Below are positions 19,501-27,502 of a stretch of DNA of 55,077 bases, in pieces. A program made the position numbers and the translations under genes. Source of the DNA: Vibrio ichthyoenteri ATCC 700023 (GTDB lineage Bacteria; Pseudomonadota; Gammaproteobacteria; Enterobacterales; Vibrionaceae); NCBI RefSeq assembly GCF_000222605.1, contig NZ_AFWF01000284.1:1-55077 (forward strand). The letters are read 5' to 3'. The notes below the pieces were generated by a model. That model made no database searches and was not told the origin of the DNA. It worked only from the letters and a program-made list of their open reading frames with translations. Each line of letters opens with the position of its first letter. Position 1 is the first letter of the stretch.

Positions 19501-19689
19501 CACGTTAACGTTGCGCTTAGCTCGTTAAGCCAAAGATTAATATACGAAATTATTTGCATTGCTACTAATCGAGTCTAACCTAAAGTTATAGCGCTTGCGA
19601 ATTTAAGGCTCAAACAATAGAGCCATAAGTGCATAGAAGGCGGCAGGAAGCCGCATAAACGTCAGAACATAAAAAAACAAAGGCTAGGG
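19501..19689. promoter_or_regulatory. Shared divergent promoter region (barrel/RTX versus polysaccharide operon)
   Basis: 189 bp between divergent start codons must drive both the barrel-RTX unit and the partner-switch/polysaccharide operon. A GCGGC-AGGAA-GCCGC hairpin lies about 40 bp before ATG 19690. I could not identify convincing -35/-10 or sigma-54 elements. Confidence 0.5.
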
Positions 19690-20943
19690 ATGAATAAAAT
19701 TCTGCTGGTGGATGACAGCCGAACCATTCTTATCTATATAAGTTCGGTGCTCAAAAAACGAGGTTACGAGATCTTCACCGCGACCAGTGGTGAGGAGGCG
19801 CTTGAGGTGCTCAGTCAACAAGACGGCATCCAATTTGTGCTGTCTGATTGGATGATGCCGGGCATGAACGGAATTGAACTTTGCCAAACCCTGAAGAGCC
19901 ATAACTTTGGCCGCTATATCTTCTTTGTACTCCTTTCTTCTAAAAACGATCAACAATCGATCGTCAGTGGTATTGATGCTGGTGCCGATGACTTTGTGGA
20001 TAAAAAAACCTCAGTAGAAGAACTTGAAGCGCGTATTCGCGCCGGATTTCGCACCTTAGAACTGCACAACGATCTGCTTGAAAAAAACCAGGAGCTTGAC
20101 CAAGCGTACGAAACTATCAAGCGCGATCTAGACTCTGCTGGTGATTTGATAAAGCAGATCCTGCCCAAGATAAAAACTTTCCCATGCGCTGAATTGAGTT
20201 ACGTCTCTATCCCGAGCGCGCAAATTGGCGGCGACATGCTCGGTTACATGCAGCTCGACCCTGATCATATTGCTTTCTACTTGATTGATGTTGCAGGACA
20301 TGGCGTTTCATCCGCTCTCATGTCTTTTTCTGTGCAGCAGAGCTTGTCGGTATTAACGGGCAGCGCTTCGGTTGTTATGCGACAAGGCCCTCGTGGAAGT
20401 GAGATTGCCGCGCCGGAAGAGGTGGTCGAAAAACTGAATCAAATCTATATGAGTGGTGAAACGAGCGTGCTCTATTTCACCATGATTTATGCAGTGTTAA
20501 ATACACAAACTGGCCTGATGTCCTACTGCTGCGCTGGCCATCCCCCTTTGGTCTGGTATCACGGCAGTAACGGGCAGGCCGAGTTAATTGGCCATGATAA
20601 TTTTGTGGTTGGCGCATTTGATGATGTGGATTATCAATCTTCCATTATCCAGTTGGAGCCAGGCGACAAAGTGTGGTTTTACTCAGACGGAATTACGGAA
20701 GCAGATAATGGCTCAGAACAATTCTCAGAGGATGGTTTACGCGACACGATCGAAAAATTGAACCGCTACCCAACTCAACAGCAAACTGAAATGGCGGTGA
20801 GATCGGTTCAAGAATGGCGCAACAAAGAGTGTTTCGATGACGACGTCAGTGTGTTAGTGGCGGAGTGGAAAGGGTTTATTGAAGGAGAAAATCAATGCGA
20901 TATGAGATTAGTGAAAAAGGAAACTGCACAATTCTTCAAATAA
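19690..20943 (+). CDS. Response regulator fused to a PP2C/SpoIIE-type serine phosphatase
   Basis: 417 residues. An N-terminal REC domain has the acidic pair D8/D9, phospho-acceptor D53 (LSDWMMPG) and K105. A charged coiled coil follows (about 125-165). The C-terminal RsbU/SpoIIE-like phosphatase (about 175-400) keeps its metal ligands: GGDM, DVAGHG, YSDGITEA and DDDVSVL. By family analogy, phosphorylation of D53 would switch on dephosphorylation of a STAS antagonist, here the next gene. It overlaps that gene by 49 bp in another frame, and no histidine kinase lies nearby. This is the top gene of the operon running to 30.8 kb. Confidence 0.9.
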   Translation: MNKILLVDDSRTILIYISSVLKKRGYEIFTATSGEEALEVLSQQDGIQFVLSDWMMPGMNGIELCQTLKSHNFGRYIFFVLLSSKNDQQSIVSGIDAGADDFVDKKTSVEELEARIRAGFRTLELHNDLLEKNQELDQAYETIKRDLDSAGDLIKQILPKIKTFPCAELSYVSIPSAQIGGDMLGYMQLDPDHIAFYLIDVAGHGVSSALMSFSVQQSLSVLTGSASVVMRQGPRGSEIAAPEEVVEKLNQIYMSGETSVLYFTMIYAVLNTQTGLMSYCCAGHPPLVWYHGSNGQAELIGHDNFVVGAFDDVDYQSSIIQLEPGDKVWFYSDGITEADNGSEQFSEDGLRDTIEKLNRYPTQQQTEMAVRSVQEWRNKECFDDDVSVLVAEWKGFIEGENQCDMRLVKKETAQFFK

Positions 20944-21227
20944 ATGAAGAACGCTTTGACGCCAAGTTAGCGCCTCAGTTTCGTGCTCAAATCGAAAGTG
21001 TTATGAATGAACTCAGCCCTCACTTGGTGCTTGATATTGGTGCGGTGAAGTTCATGGATAGCAGTGGCCTAGGTGCGGTTATGGGGGTATACAAACTACT
21101 GAGAGACAAAAAAATCAGTGTTGCTAGCCCGCAAAAGCCAGTGCAAGACTTGTTTAAATTAACTCGCATGGATCGATTGATTAAAACCTACGATAGCGTT
21201 GATGCTGCGCTCACAACCGCGGTTTAG
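20895..21227 (+). CDS. STAS-domain anti-sigma factor antagonist (SpoIIAA/RsbV type)
   Basis: 110 residues forming a single STAS domain. The phosphorylatable serine motif MDSSGLGAV is present, with S57 as the likely target. GAAGGAG precedes ATG 20895, which lies inside the end of the phosphatase gene, so their synthesis is coupled. In partner switching the unphosphorylated form binds the kinase/anti-sigma protein and releases its target; that kinase is probably encoded two genes downstream. Confidence 0.9.
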   Translation: MRYEISEKGNCTILQINEERFDAKLAPQFRAQIESVMNELSPHLVLDIGAVKFMDSSGLGAVMGVYKLLRDKKISVASPQKPVQDLFKLTRMDRLIKTYDSVDAALTTAV

Positions 21228-21235
21228 GAGGGGTT

Positions 21236-22357
21236 ATGAAAGGGATGATTCTTGCCGCAGGCAAAGGAACTCGAGTAAGACCGATTACTCAATCGATTCC
21301 TAAACCAATGATTCCAATTCTAGGGAAACCGGTAATGGAATCGATGATTGAGCTCTTTGCCCAACACAACATTAGCAAAATCATGATCAATACCAGCCAT
21401 CTTGCAGAAGTCATTGAAGGTTATTTTGGTGACGGACACCACTTTGGTGTGCAGCTTTCATATTCGTATGAAGGGGAGTTAATCGAAGGGGAATACCAAA
21501 GTAAGGCGCTTGGCTCTGCTGGCGGAATGAAAAAAATCCAAGAGTTTTCTGGTTTTTTTGATGAAACCTTTGTTGTTGTCTGCGGTGATGCTTGGATTGA
21601 TCTTGACTTAAATGAAGCGGTAAAAAAACACAAAAAACGTGGTGGCATTGCAACGATCATCAGCAAAAATGTACTCGATGATGAAGTGGAAAAATATGGC
21701 GTTGTGGTGACAGATAGCCGCGGTCAAGTGACCAGTTTCCAAGAGAAACCGCGTAAAGAAGAAGCCCTTTCTAATCAGATCAATACCGGTATCTATATTT
21801 TTGAACCGGCAATATTTGACTACATCCCTAATGGAGAAGAGTTTGATATTGGTAGTGATTTATTCCCGTTGTTGGTTGAGCAACATGTCCCTTTCTACTC
21901 TGTAGATATGCCTTTCCAATGGCTAGATGTGGGGAACATCAGCGATATTTGGGGAGTAACTCGCGACATCCTAAATGGCAAAGTGCCTGGCTATCGTATC
22001 CCTGGAACGCAAGTTAAAGCGGGAATATGGGTTGGTATTAACACGGTTGTCGATTTGGATAAATGCAATATTGTCCCTCCAGCAGTCATTGGTAGTGGCT
22101 GCAAAATTGATGACGATGCCAATATTACCGGCCCGGCTTTGATTGGTGCCAACTGCATTTTAGAGAAGGGATGTCAGGTCCAAGAATCACTCATTTTCGA
22201 CAATATTCATGTGCACCCAAATACGGTTGTTAATCAGCAAACGATTTTTGGTAACTACTGCATTGGCCATGATGGTCGACCTTGCGACGATTTACAGTGG
22301 AATCATTTGCGCTCGAGTCCGAAAGATCGAGTATCGGACGCATTGAAATCGATTTAG
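21236..22357 (+). CDS. Sugar-phosphate nucleotidyltransferase with left-handed beta-helix tail
   Basis: 373 residues. The N-terminal GT-A-like pyrophosphorylase domain carries LAAGKGTRVRP (6-16), IPKPM with K23, and the metal aspartate D118 in VVCGDAW. After about residue 255 hexapeptide-type repeats form a left-handed beta-helix. This matches the GDP-mannose / dTDP- or UDP-glucose pyrophosphorylase superfamily; the exact sugar cannot be read. It probably supplies the activated sugar for the synthase at 22.9 kb. It is 8 bp after the STAS gene and 20 bp before the ATPase gene, so it is embedded within the partner-switch module. Confidence 0.88.
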   Translation: MKGMILAAGKGTRVRPITQSIPKPMIPILGKPVMESMIELFAQHNISKIMINTSHLAEVIEGYFGDGHHFGVQLSYSYEGELIEGEYQSKALGSAGGMKKIQEFSGFFDETFVVVCGDAWIDLDLNEAVKKHKKRGGIATIISKNVLDDEVEKYGVVVTDSRGQVTSFQEKPRKEEALSNQINTGIYIFEPAIFDYIPNGEEFDIGSDLFPLLVEQHVPFYSVDMPFQWLDVGNISDIWGVTRDILNGKVPGYRIPGTQVKAGIWVGINTVVDLDKCNIVPPAVIGSGCKIDDDANITGPALIGANCILEKGCQVQESLIFDNIHVHPNTVVNQQTIFGNYCIGHDGRPCDDLQWNHLRSSPKDRVSDALKSI

Positions 22358-22377
22358 TGATTACAAAGGAGAAAGAG

Positions 22378-22857
22378 ATGACCAATAGCCACAGCAGGCA
22401 TTTTGGTAATACTTACTTGAGCTCTTTGGATGCATCGCGTGATGCATCTGAAGACCTGCAGCATTTTTGCTCTCTTGTTGGTATATCAAACGAACTTGCC
22501 GCTCAACTAGAGTTGTGTGTGGTGGAAATTGTGAACAACGCATTTATTCATGCTTATAACGAGCAAGAAGGCCAGCCGATTGAATTGCAGTGTGAAATTC
22601 AAACCGATTCTAGTCAGTCAGTGTTACTGATGGCAGTGTCTGATTATGGCTGCGTAATGTCGCAGCAAGAGTTTGAAAATAAGCTTGCCACCACATTTAT
22701 CGAGCCAGATCCAGAAGACGACGCCACATGGGCGACTTCGGGGCGAGGTTTTATCATTGTTTCCAGCCTAATGGATACAGTGAAATTGAGTACACAACAC
22801 ACGAAAAATACCTTTTTAATGGTGAAAGCGTTAGAGGAACAAGCGCTGACCGTGTAA
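22378..22857 (+). CDS. RsbW/SpoIIAB-like ATP-binding serine kinase (anti-sigma type)
   Basis: 159-residue GHKL ATPase. The N-box ELCVVEIVNNAFIHAY (E50, N53/N54), the G1 box DYG (D89, G91) and the glycine-rich SGRGFIIVSSLMD (121 onward) are intact. Proteins of this type phosphorylate a STAS partner and hold a target, often a sigma factor, inactive. ATG 22378 is chosen for its AAAGGAG site; the longer frame from 22282 overlaps the previous gene. No sigma factor lies in the window, so the controlled target may be a biosynthetic enzyme or a distant regulator. Confidence 0.88.
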   Translation: MTNSHSRHFGNTYLSSLDASRDASEDLQHFCSLVGISNELAAQLELCVVEIVNNAFIHAYNEQEGQPIELQCEIQTDSSQSVLLMAVSDYGCVMSQQEFENKLATTFIEPDPEDDATWATSGRGFIIVSSLMDTVKLSTQHTKNTFLMVKALEEQALTV

Positions 22858-22902
22858 CTCGGCATTAACCTGCGAACACTGAATTGGATAGGGAGTATCT
22901 AG

Positions 22903-24762
22903 ATGGATCACTATTTTAAGCACTTTGAACATCGCGTTCCACCAGAGCCCGTGCCTCATAGTATCCCTCGCGAGCTGTTGTACCAATATCTAGCAACATG
23001 CAACTTGACGCTTGGCATGTGGTATTTATGGTGGCGCTGGAGTTTTGCATTGAACTACGATGCGTTGTGGTTTTCATTGCCGCTTGCATTCGCGGAGTCT
23101 TGTGCGTTTATTGGTTCGATTCTTTTCACTTACAATCTTTGGAAAGTGAAAGATGAGCCGAGCAGGGAAGCGCCATTTAAAATTGCCGAGTGTGTCAGAG
23201 ACACTGAGGAAAATAGACCGATCAGTGTTGATATTTTTTTCCCTAGTTATGATGAAGAGCCGGAACTGGTTAAGCTCAGCATATTGGATGCGCAAAAGGT
23301 TCGTTATCCGCATCCTATCGATATAAATATCTATATTCTTGACGATGGTAATCGTCCTGAAATGAAGACAATGGCCGACAGCATGGGAGTTGGCTATATT
23401 ACCCGGGAGGGTAATATTGGCTTTAAAGCGGGTAACTTACGTAACGCAATGGAGCAAACCTATGGCGATTTTGTGGTCATTTGTGATGCAGACACGCGCC
23501 CATTTCCGACCATTTTAGAAAACACGTTGGGTTATTTTCGTGATCCAAATGTGGCGTGGGTGCAAACGCCGCAGTGGTTTTTTGACCTGCCTGAAGGAGA
23601 GCGCTTACCAAAGTTTTTGCAGCGTAAAATGGGTAAGTGGGCTTCCTATTTTGGCGCTGGCTTTGAAAAGCTCTACGGGCCCGTCACGTTGGGAGAAGAT
23701 CCTTTCGTGAATGATCCACAAATGTTTTACGACGTTATTCAACGTCGAAGAAACTGGGCGAATGCTGCTTTCTGTTGTGGCGCAGGGTCAATCCACCGTC
23801 GTGAAGCGGTGATGGAAGCCGCGCTAAGGGCGTACGCAGAGCAAATCACCAACGAACAAGATCAAGTTGAACGCCAAATTCGCCGTCTGACGAAAGAGCG
23901 CGAAGTCGATCAAGACATCTCCGATAACCTGCGTAATGAAATTCTGTTTGATACTGAATTTACACCGTACAAATTTCACGTATCGGAAGATCTTTACACT
24001 TCGATTGTATTGCACTCAGATCAAGAACGTCAGTGGCGTTCTGTGATGCATCCTCGTGTCGAAAGCAAGATGCTCTCCCCTCAAGATTTGCAAACTTGGA
24101 CGGTACAACGCTTTAAATATTCAGGCGGTTCCATTGACATCTTTATGAACGATAATCCGGTGTTTCGAAAAGGTCTCAATCTAAAGCAAAAGCTGATGTA
24201 TGGCGCGAGTTTCTGGTCGAACCTTTCGGCGATCTGGAACATTATTTTCTTGGCATGCCCAATCATCTATTTCCTTACCTCGATTGCGCCAGTCAGTGCG
24301 TATGATGTTACGTTTTACATGCACTTCTTACCATTTGTTCTGACGGCGGAATTGGCCATGATGGTAGGTACGTGGGGCGTTGCTGGCTACAAGGGTAAGA
24401 CCAACTTTCTCTCATTTTTTCCCGTCAATTTACGCGCGCTTTGGACCGTGCTACGAGGTCGGAAAATTACTTTTCCTACTACACCAAAAGAGCGACAAAC
24501 CGGAAATTTCTTTAAATTAGTTTTGCCACAAAGTATGGTTTTTTTCCTTAGTTTATTCGCATTAACGTTTGCTTGGACTGGCTACACGACAGGCATGTGG
24601 GGAAGCTACTCCTTTGGCGGCTTAGTGTTAAATACGTTTTGGATTATTAACAACATGATGGCGATGTGGGGTGTGATGGCTGCTGCATTTTGGACACCAC
24701 CGAGTACCGATGAAGATCAGCACGCGGCGACGAATTCAGAGGAGTTGAAATATGAAGTTTAA
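22903..24762 (+). CDS. Cellulose-synthase-like family 2 glycosyltransferase (polysaccharide synthase)
   Basis: 619-residue membrane synthase. Two N-terminal helices (about 35-80) precede a GT-A domain with DDG (147-149), DAD (195-197), TPQW (222-225), SED (361-363, the TED position) and QRFKY (402-406, in place of QxxRW). At least four C-terminal helices follow (about 437-600). Two departures from BcsA are clear: there is no PilZ domain, and an insertion of about 45 charged residues (about 310-350) sits between the CCGAG loop and SED. It should polymerise and extrude a beta-glycan, probably from UDP-glucose. It overlaps the next gene by 11 bp. Confidence 0.88.
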   Translation: MDHYFKHFEHRVPPEPVPHSIPRELLYQYLATCNLTLGMWYLWWRWSFALNYDALWFSLPLAFAESCAFIGSILFTYNLWKVKDEPSREAPFKIAECVRDTEENRPISVDIFFPSYDEEPELVKLSILDAQKVRYPHPIDINIYILDDGNRPEMKTMADSMGVGYITREGNIGFKAGNLRNAMEQTYGDFVVICDADTRPFPTILENTLGYFRDPNVAWVQTPQWFFDLPEGERLPKFLQRKMGKWASYFGAGFEKLYGPVTLGEDPFVNDPQMFYDVIQRRRNWANAAFCCGAGSIHRREAVMEAALRAYAEQITNEQDQVERQIRRLTKEREVDQDISDNLRNEILFDTEFTPYKFHVSEDLYTSIVLHSDQERQWRSVMHPRVESKMLSPQDLQTWTVQRFKYSGGSIDIFMNDNPVFRKGLNLKQKLMYGASFWSNLSAIWNIIFLACPIIYFLTSIAPVSAYDVTFYMHFLPFVLTAELAMMVGTWGVAGYKGKTNFLSFFPVNLRALWTVLRGRKITFPTTPKERQTGNFFKLVLPQSMVFFLSLFALTFAWTGYTTGMWGSYSFGGLVLNTFWIINNMMAMWGVMAAAFWTPPSTDEDQHAATNSEELKYEV

Positions 24763-26071
24763 ACAAGCGCTAGTGAATGCCCGTCACCACATTGTGTTTA
24801 TTTTAGGTCTGACGACGGCATTGGTGATTGCATTTAGCATTGAGACACGCCAAGACGGTCAAGTGCTCGGCAACATTACGTTCGAAGTGAATGAAGATAT
24901 TCCGTTAAAGCAAAATCGCGTTTTGACCACACAAGAATATGAGTGGGCCAGTATCGCGTGGCAATATTTTGAGAACAATTACCAAGAAAACACCGGATTG
25001 GTGAACTCTGTGGATGGCTATCCATCAACGACCATGTGGGATACTGCGTCTTATTTGATGGGGCTTATTGCCGCAGAAAAACTCAATGTGATCACGACAG
25101 AAATGTTTAGTATGCGCATGGAAAAAGCGCTAGTCACGTTATCACGCCTGCCATTGGTTAACGGTAAATTGCCCAATAAAGCTTATAACACTCAGACTCT
25201 TGAGATGGTGGATTATGAAAATAATCCGCAAGAGAATGGTATTGGTTGGTCGGCGATTGATATCGGCCGCATTCTAGTGCCAATGAATATCGTGATTTGG
25301 CAATACCCTCAGTTCAATAAGCAAGTGAACGATGTATTAAACCACTGGAGTGTCAGCGATATGCTGATTGACGGTTATCTATTTGGTGCTCGTCCGGCCG
25401 CGAAAGATGGCAGTATGGAGTTAGTGCAAGAAGGCCGAATTGGCTATGAAGAATACGCGTCGAAATCTCTCGCTTTGATGGGGCGGGATGTTTTCAATTC
25501 AATGAAATATATTGATTTTCTACAGATGGTTGATGTGTACGGAATAGATATTCCGACCGATAAACGTGACCCAGCTGAGTTTCATGCTCATAACTACGTA
25601 GTGAGTGAATCCTACATTCTCGACGGGATTGAGTTTGGTGCCGATAGCGTATCAAAAATTTTCGCTCACCGAATCTATCAAGCGCAGAAGCGTCGCTATG
25701 ATGAGACTGGCATTGTGACCGCAGTCAGTGAAGATAACGTCGATCAGGCGCCATATTTTGTTTACAACACGGTTTTTTCTAACGGCAAAACATGGAATGC
25801 CATTTCAGATGACGGTAAAGATCAAGCTCACCTAAAAACACTATCAACGAAGGCCGCTTTTGGTTGGTACGCACTGTATGAATCAGATTATACAGATTTA
25901 CTGATCAACGAAGCTGGCGCGCTCTATTCAAATAAAAAAGGCTGGTATTCAGGCCGCTATGAAATCGATGGACGAACCAATAAAGCCATTACCGCTAACA
26001 CCAACGGAATCGTGTTGGAGTCTTTGGCTTATATAGAAAATGGCCCATTGCTAACCATAGGCGAGAAATAA
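24752..26071 (+). CDS. DUF3131 protein 1, membrane-anchored
   Basis: 439 residues with an N-terminal signal anchor (about 13-30) that puts the rest in the periplasm. The DUF3131 domain (about 55-435) carries the full motif set: ENTGLVNSVDGY (79-90), TTMWD (W96, D97), LPNKAYNTQ, IGWSAIDIGR, EGRIGYEEY (227-235), ESYILDGIEFG and APYFVYNTVF. The regular helix spacing is compatible with an alpha/alpha barrel such as many glycan-cleaving enzymes have, but no activity is established from sequence. It overlaps the synthase gene, so it probably acts on or holds the nascent polymer. This and the next paralogue keep all landmark acidic residues. Confidence 0.8.
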   Translation: MKFKQALVNARHHIVFILGLTTALVIAFSIETRQDGQVLGNITFEVNEDIPLKQNRVLTTQEYEWASIAWQYFENNYQENTGLVNSVDGYPSTTMWDTASYLMGLIAAEKLNVITTEMFSMRMEKALVTLSRLPLVNGKLPNKAYNTQTLEMVDYENNPQENGIGWSAIDIGRILVPMNIVIWQYPQFNKQVNDVLNHWSVSDMLIDGYLFGARPAAKDGSMELVQEGRIGYEEYASKSLALMGRDVFNSMKYIDFLQMVDVYGIDIPTDKRDPAEFHAHNYVVSESYILDGIEFGADSVSKIFAHRIYQAQKRRYDETGIVTAVSEDNVDQAPYFVYNTVFSNGKTWNAISDDGKDQAHLKTLSTKAAFGWYALYESDYTDLLINEAGALYSNKKGWYSGRYEIDGRTNKAITANTNGIVLESLAYIENGPLLTIGEK

Positions 26072-26090
26072 TAAGTAGAAGGAAGAGTGT

Positions 26091-27491
26091 ATGCGTGGTA
26101 TCTGCATCGGTTTAGTAACGTTGGCTTTGATTGGTTGCGGTAATAAGTACAACCAATTTTCTGATGACATCGTGGAGAGAAAATCTCATTGGGATATTCC
26201 TAAACCTCGCCATGGCGAACTTACAGAGCAAGAAATGGATATGGCTCGAATTGCCTGGAAGTATTTTGAGAATAATTACCAAGAAAACACTGGTCTGGTT
26301 AATGCGGTGAACAATTACCCTTCAGTGACATGGTGGGATGCTTCTTCGTATCTTGCGGGAATGGTCAGTGCTTATGAACTAGGTATTATCAAAAAAGAAG
26401 AGATGGACTCGAGATTAACTCGTTTCCTTGCCACGCTGAATAATCTTGATCTTTTCCGTGGTGAGCTACCTAATAAAGCGTACAACACACAAACTGCCGC
26501 TAAAGTGGATTATGGTAATCAACCGGGTGAAATTGGTTACTCAGCACTGGACTTAGGCCGTCTGATGATTTGGCTGCACATTGTGAAGCATCGTTATCCT
26601 GAATTCGCCACCAGTATTGATTCTGTCGTACTAAGATGGAATTTTTGCAATATTATTGACGAAAATGGCACTATGTTTGGAGCATTGCTTGAACCTGGAA
26701 AAGATGTTCAGTATCTCCAAGAAGGACGTTTAGGTTATGAAGAGTATGCCGCGAAGGGCTTCCAGCTATGGGGCTTCAATGTTGAGCAATCTCTGCTAGC
26801 TGAACCGTACTCAACCATCAATTTATTTGGATACGACGTACCGTACGACACCAGAGACCCGCGAAAACTCAAAGCTCATAGTTACGTTGTAACGGAGAGC
26901 TATGTGTTAGATGGCATTGAACTTGGATGGGATACGGTCGATGACCGTTCAGAGCATGACAATTCCTATTCTCATCAATGGATGGCAGAGTTTGCCTTGC
27001 AGATCTATCGTGTTCAAGAAGAGCGCTATAAACAAACCGGTATCATTACCGCTCGCACAGAGCACCAGCTTGCTGGAGCGCCTTATTTCGTTTACGACAC
27101 TATCTATACCGATGGCTTTGCTTGGAACACCATTTCAGAGGTGGGAGATTTCCTTCCGCAGTTCTCCGCCGTAGCGATTAAAGGCGCGATGGGAATGTGG
27201 GTTCTATGGGACACCGAATACACCGATTTACTTTTTGACCACGTATCGACGGCCTATGATCGCGAGAAAGGCTTTTATGAAGGGATATTTGAAAATGGCA
27301 AAGGGTTGATCAATACCTTTACGTCGAATAACAACGGCATCACGCTAGAAATATTGCTGTATAAAAAACAGGGCAAACTTCTTAAATATAAAGATGATGT
27401 CGCTCCGAGCTTATGGGAGAGGGCGCTAGAGTCTCCATTTGGTTACGAAGGTCAATGCCTACCGCGTAAGAAAATAGAGCCTGTACAGTAG
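26091..27491 (+). CDS. DUF3131 protein 2, lipoprotein
   Basis: 466 residues. The signal peptide ends in a lipobox LIGC (C16), and the next residues GNKY lack Asp at +2, favouring the outer membrane. The DUF3131 domain (about 45-430) keeps ENTGLVNAVNNY, the WD pair (W82, D83), LPNKAYNTQT, IGYSALDLGR, EGRLGYEEY, ESYVLDGIELG and APYFVYDTIY. It is the closest match to the first paralogue, and the C-terminus adds about 30 residues with a Cys. It sits 19 bp after paralogue 1 and 11 bp before paralogue 3. Confidence 0.8.
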   Translation: MRGICIGLVTLALIGCGNKYNQFSDDIVERKSHWDIPKPRHGELTEQEMDMARIAWKYFENNYQENTGLVNAVNNYPSVTWWDASSYLAGMVSAYELGIIKKEEMDSRLTRFLATLNNLDLFRGELPNKAYNTQTAAKVDYGNQPGEIGYSALDLGRLMIWLHIVKHRYPEFATSIDSVVLRWNFCNIIDENGTMFGALLEPGKDVQYLQEGRLGYEEYAAKGFQLWGFNVEQSLLAEPYSTINLFGYDVPYDTRDPRKLKAHSYVVTESYVLDGIELGWDTVDDRSEHDNSYSHQWMAEFALQIYRVQEERYKQTGIITARTEHQLAGAPYFVYDTIYTDGFAWNTISEVGDFLPQFSAVAIKGAMGMWVLWDTEYTDLLFDHVSTAYDREKGFYEGIFENGKGLINTFTSNNNGITLEILLYKKQGKLLKYKDDVAPSLWERALESPFGYEGQCLPRKKIEPVQ

Positions 27492-27502
27492 CGAGGCGCT
27501 CA

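Noticed and set aside
19680-22857. Idea that this is a stress-sigma (RsbU-V-W) operon
   Set aside because: No sigma factor is encoded with it, and the operon leads directly into polysaccharide genes; kept only as an alternative.
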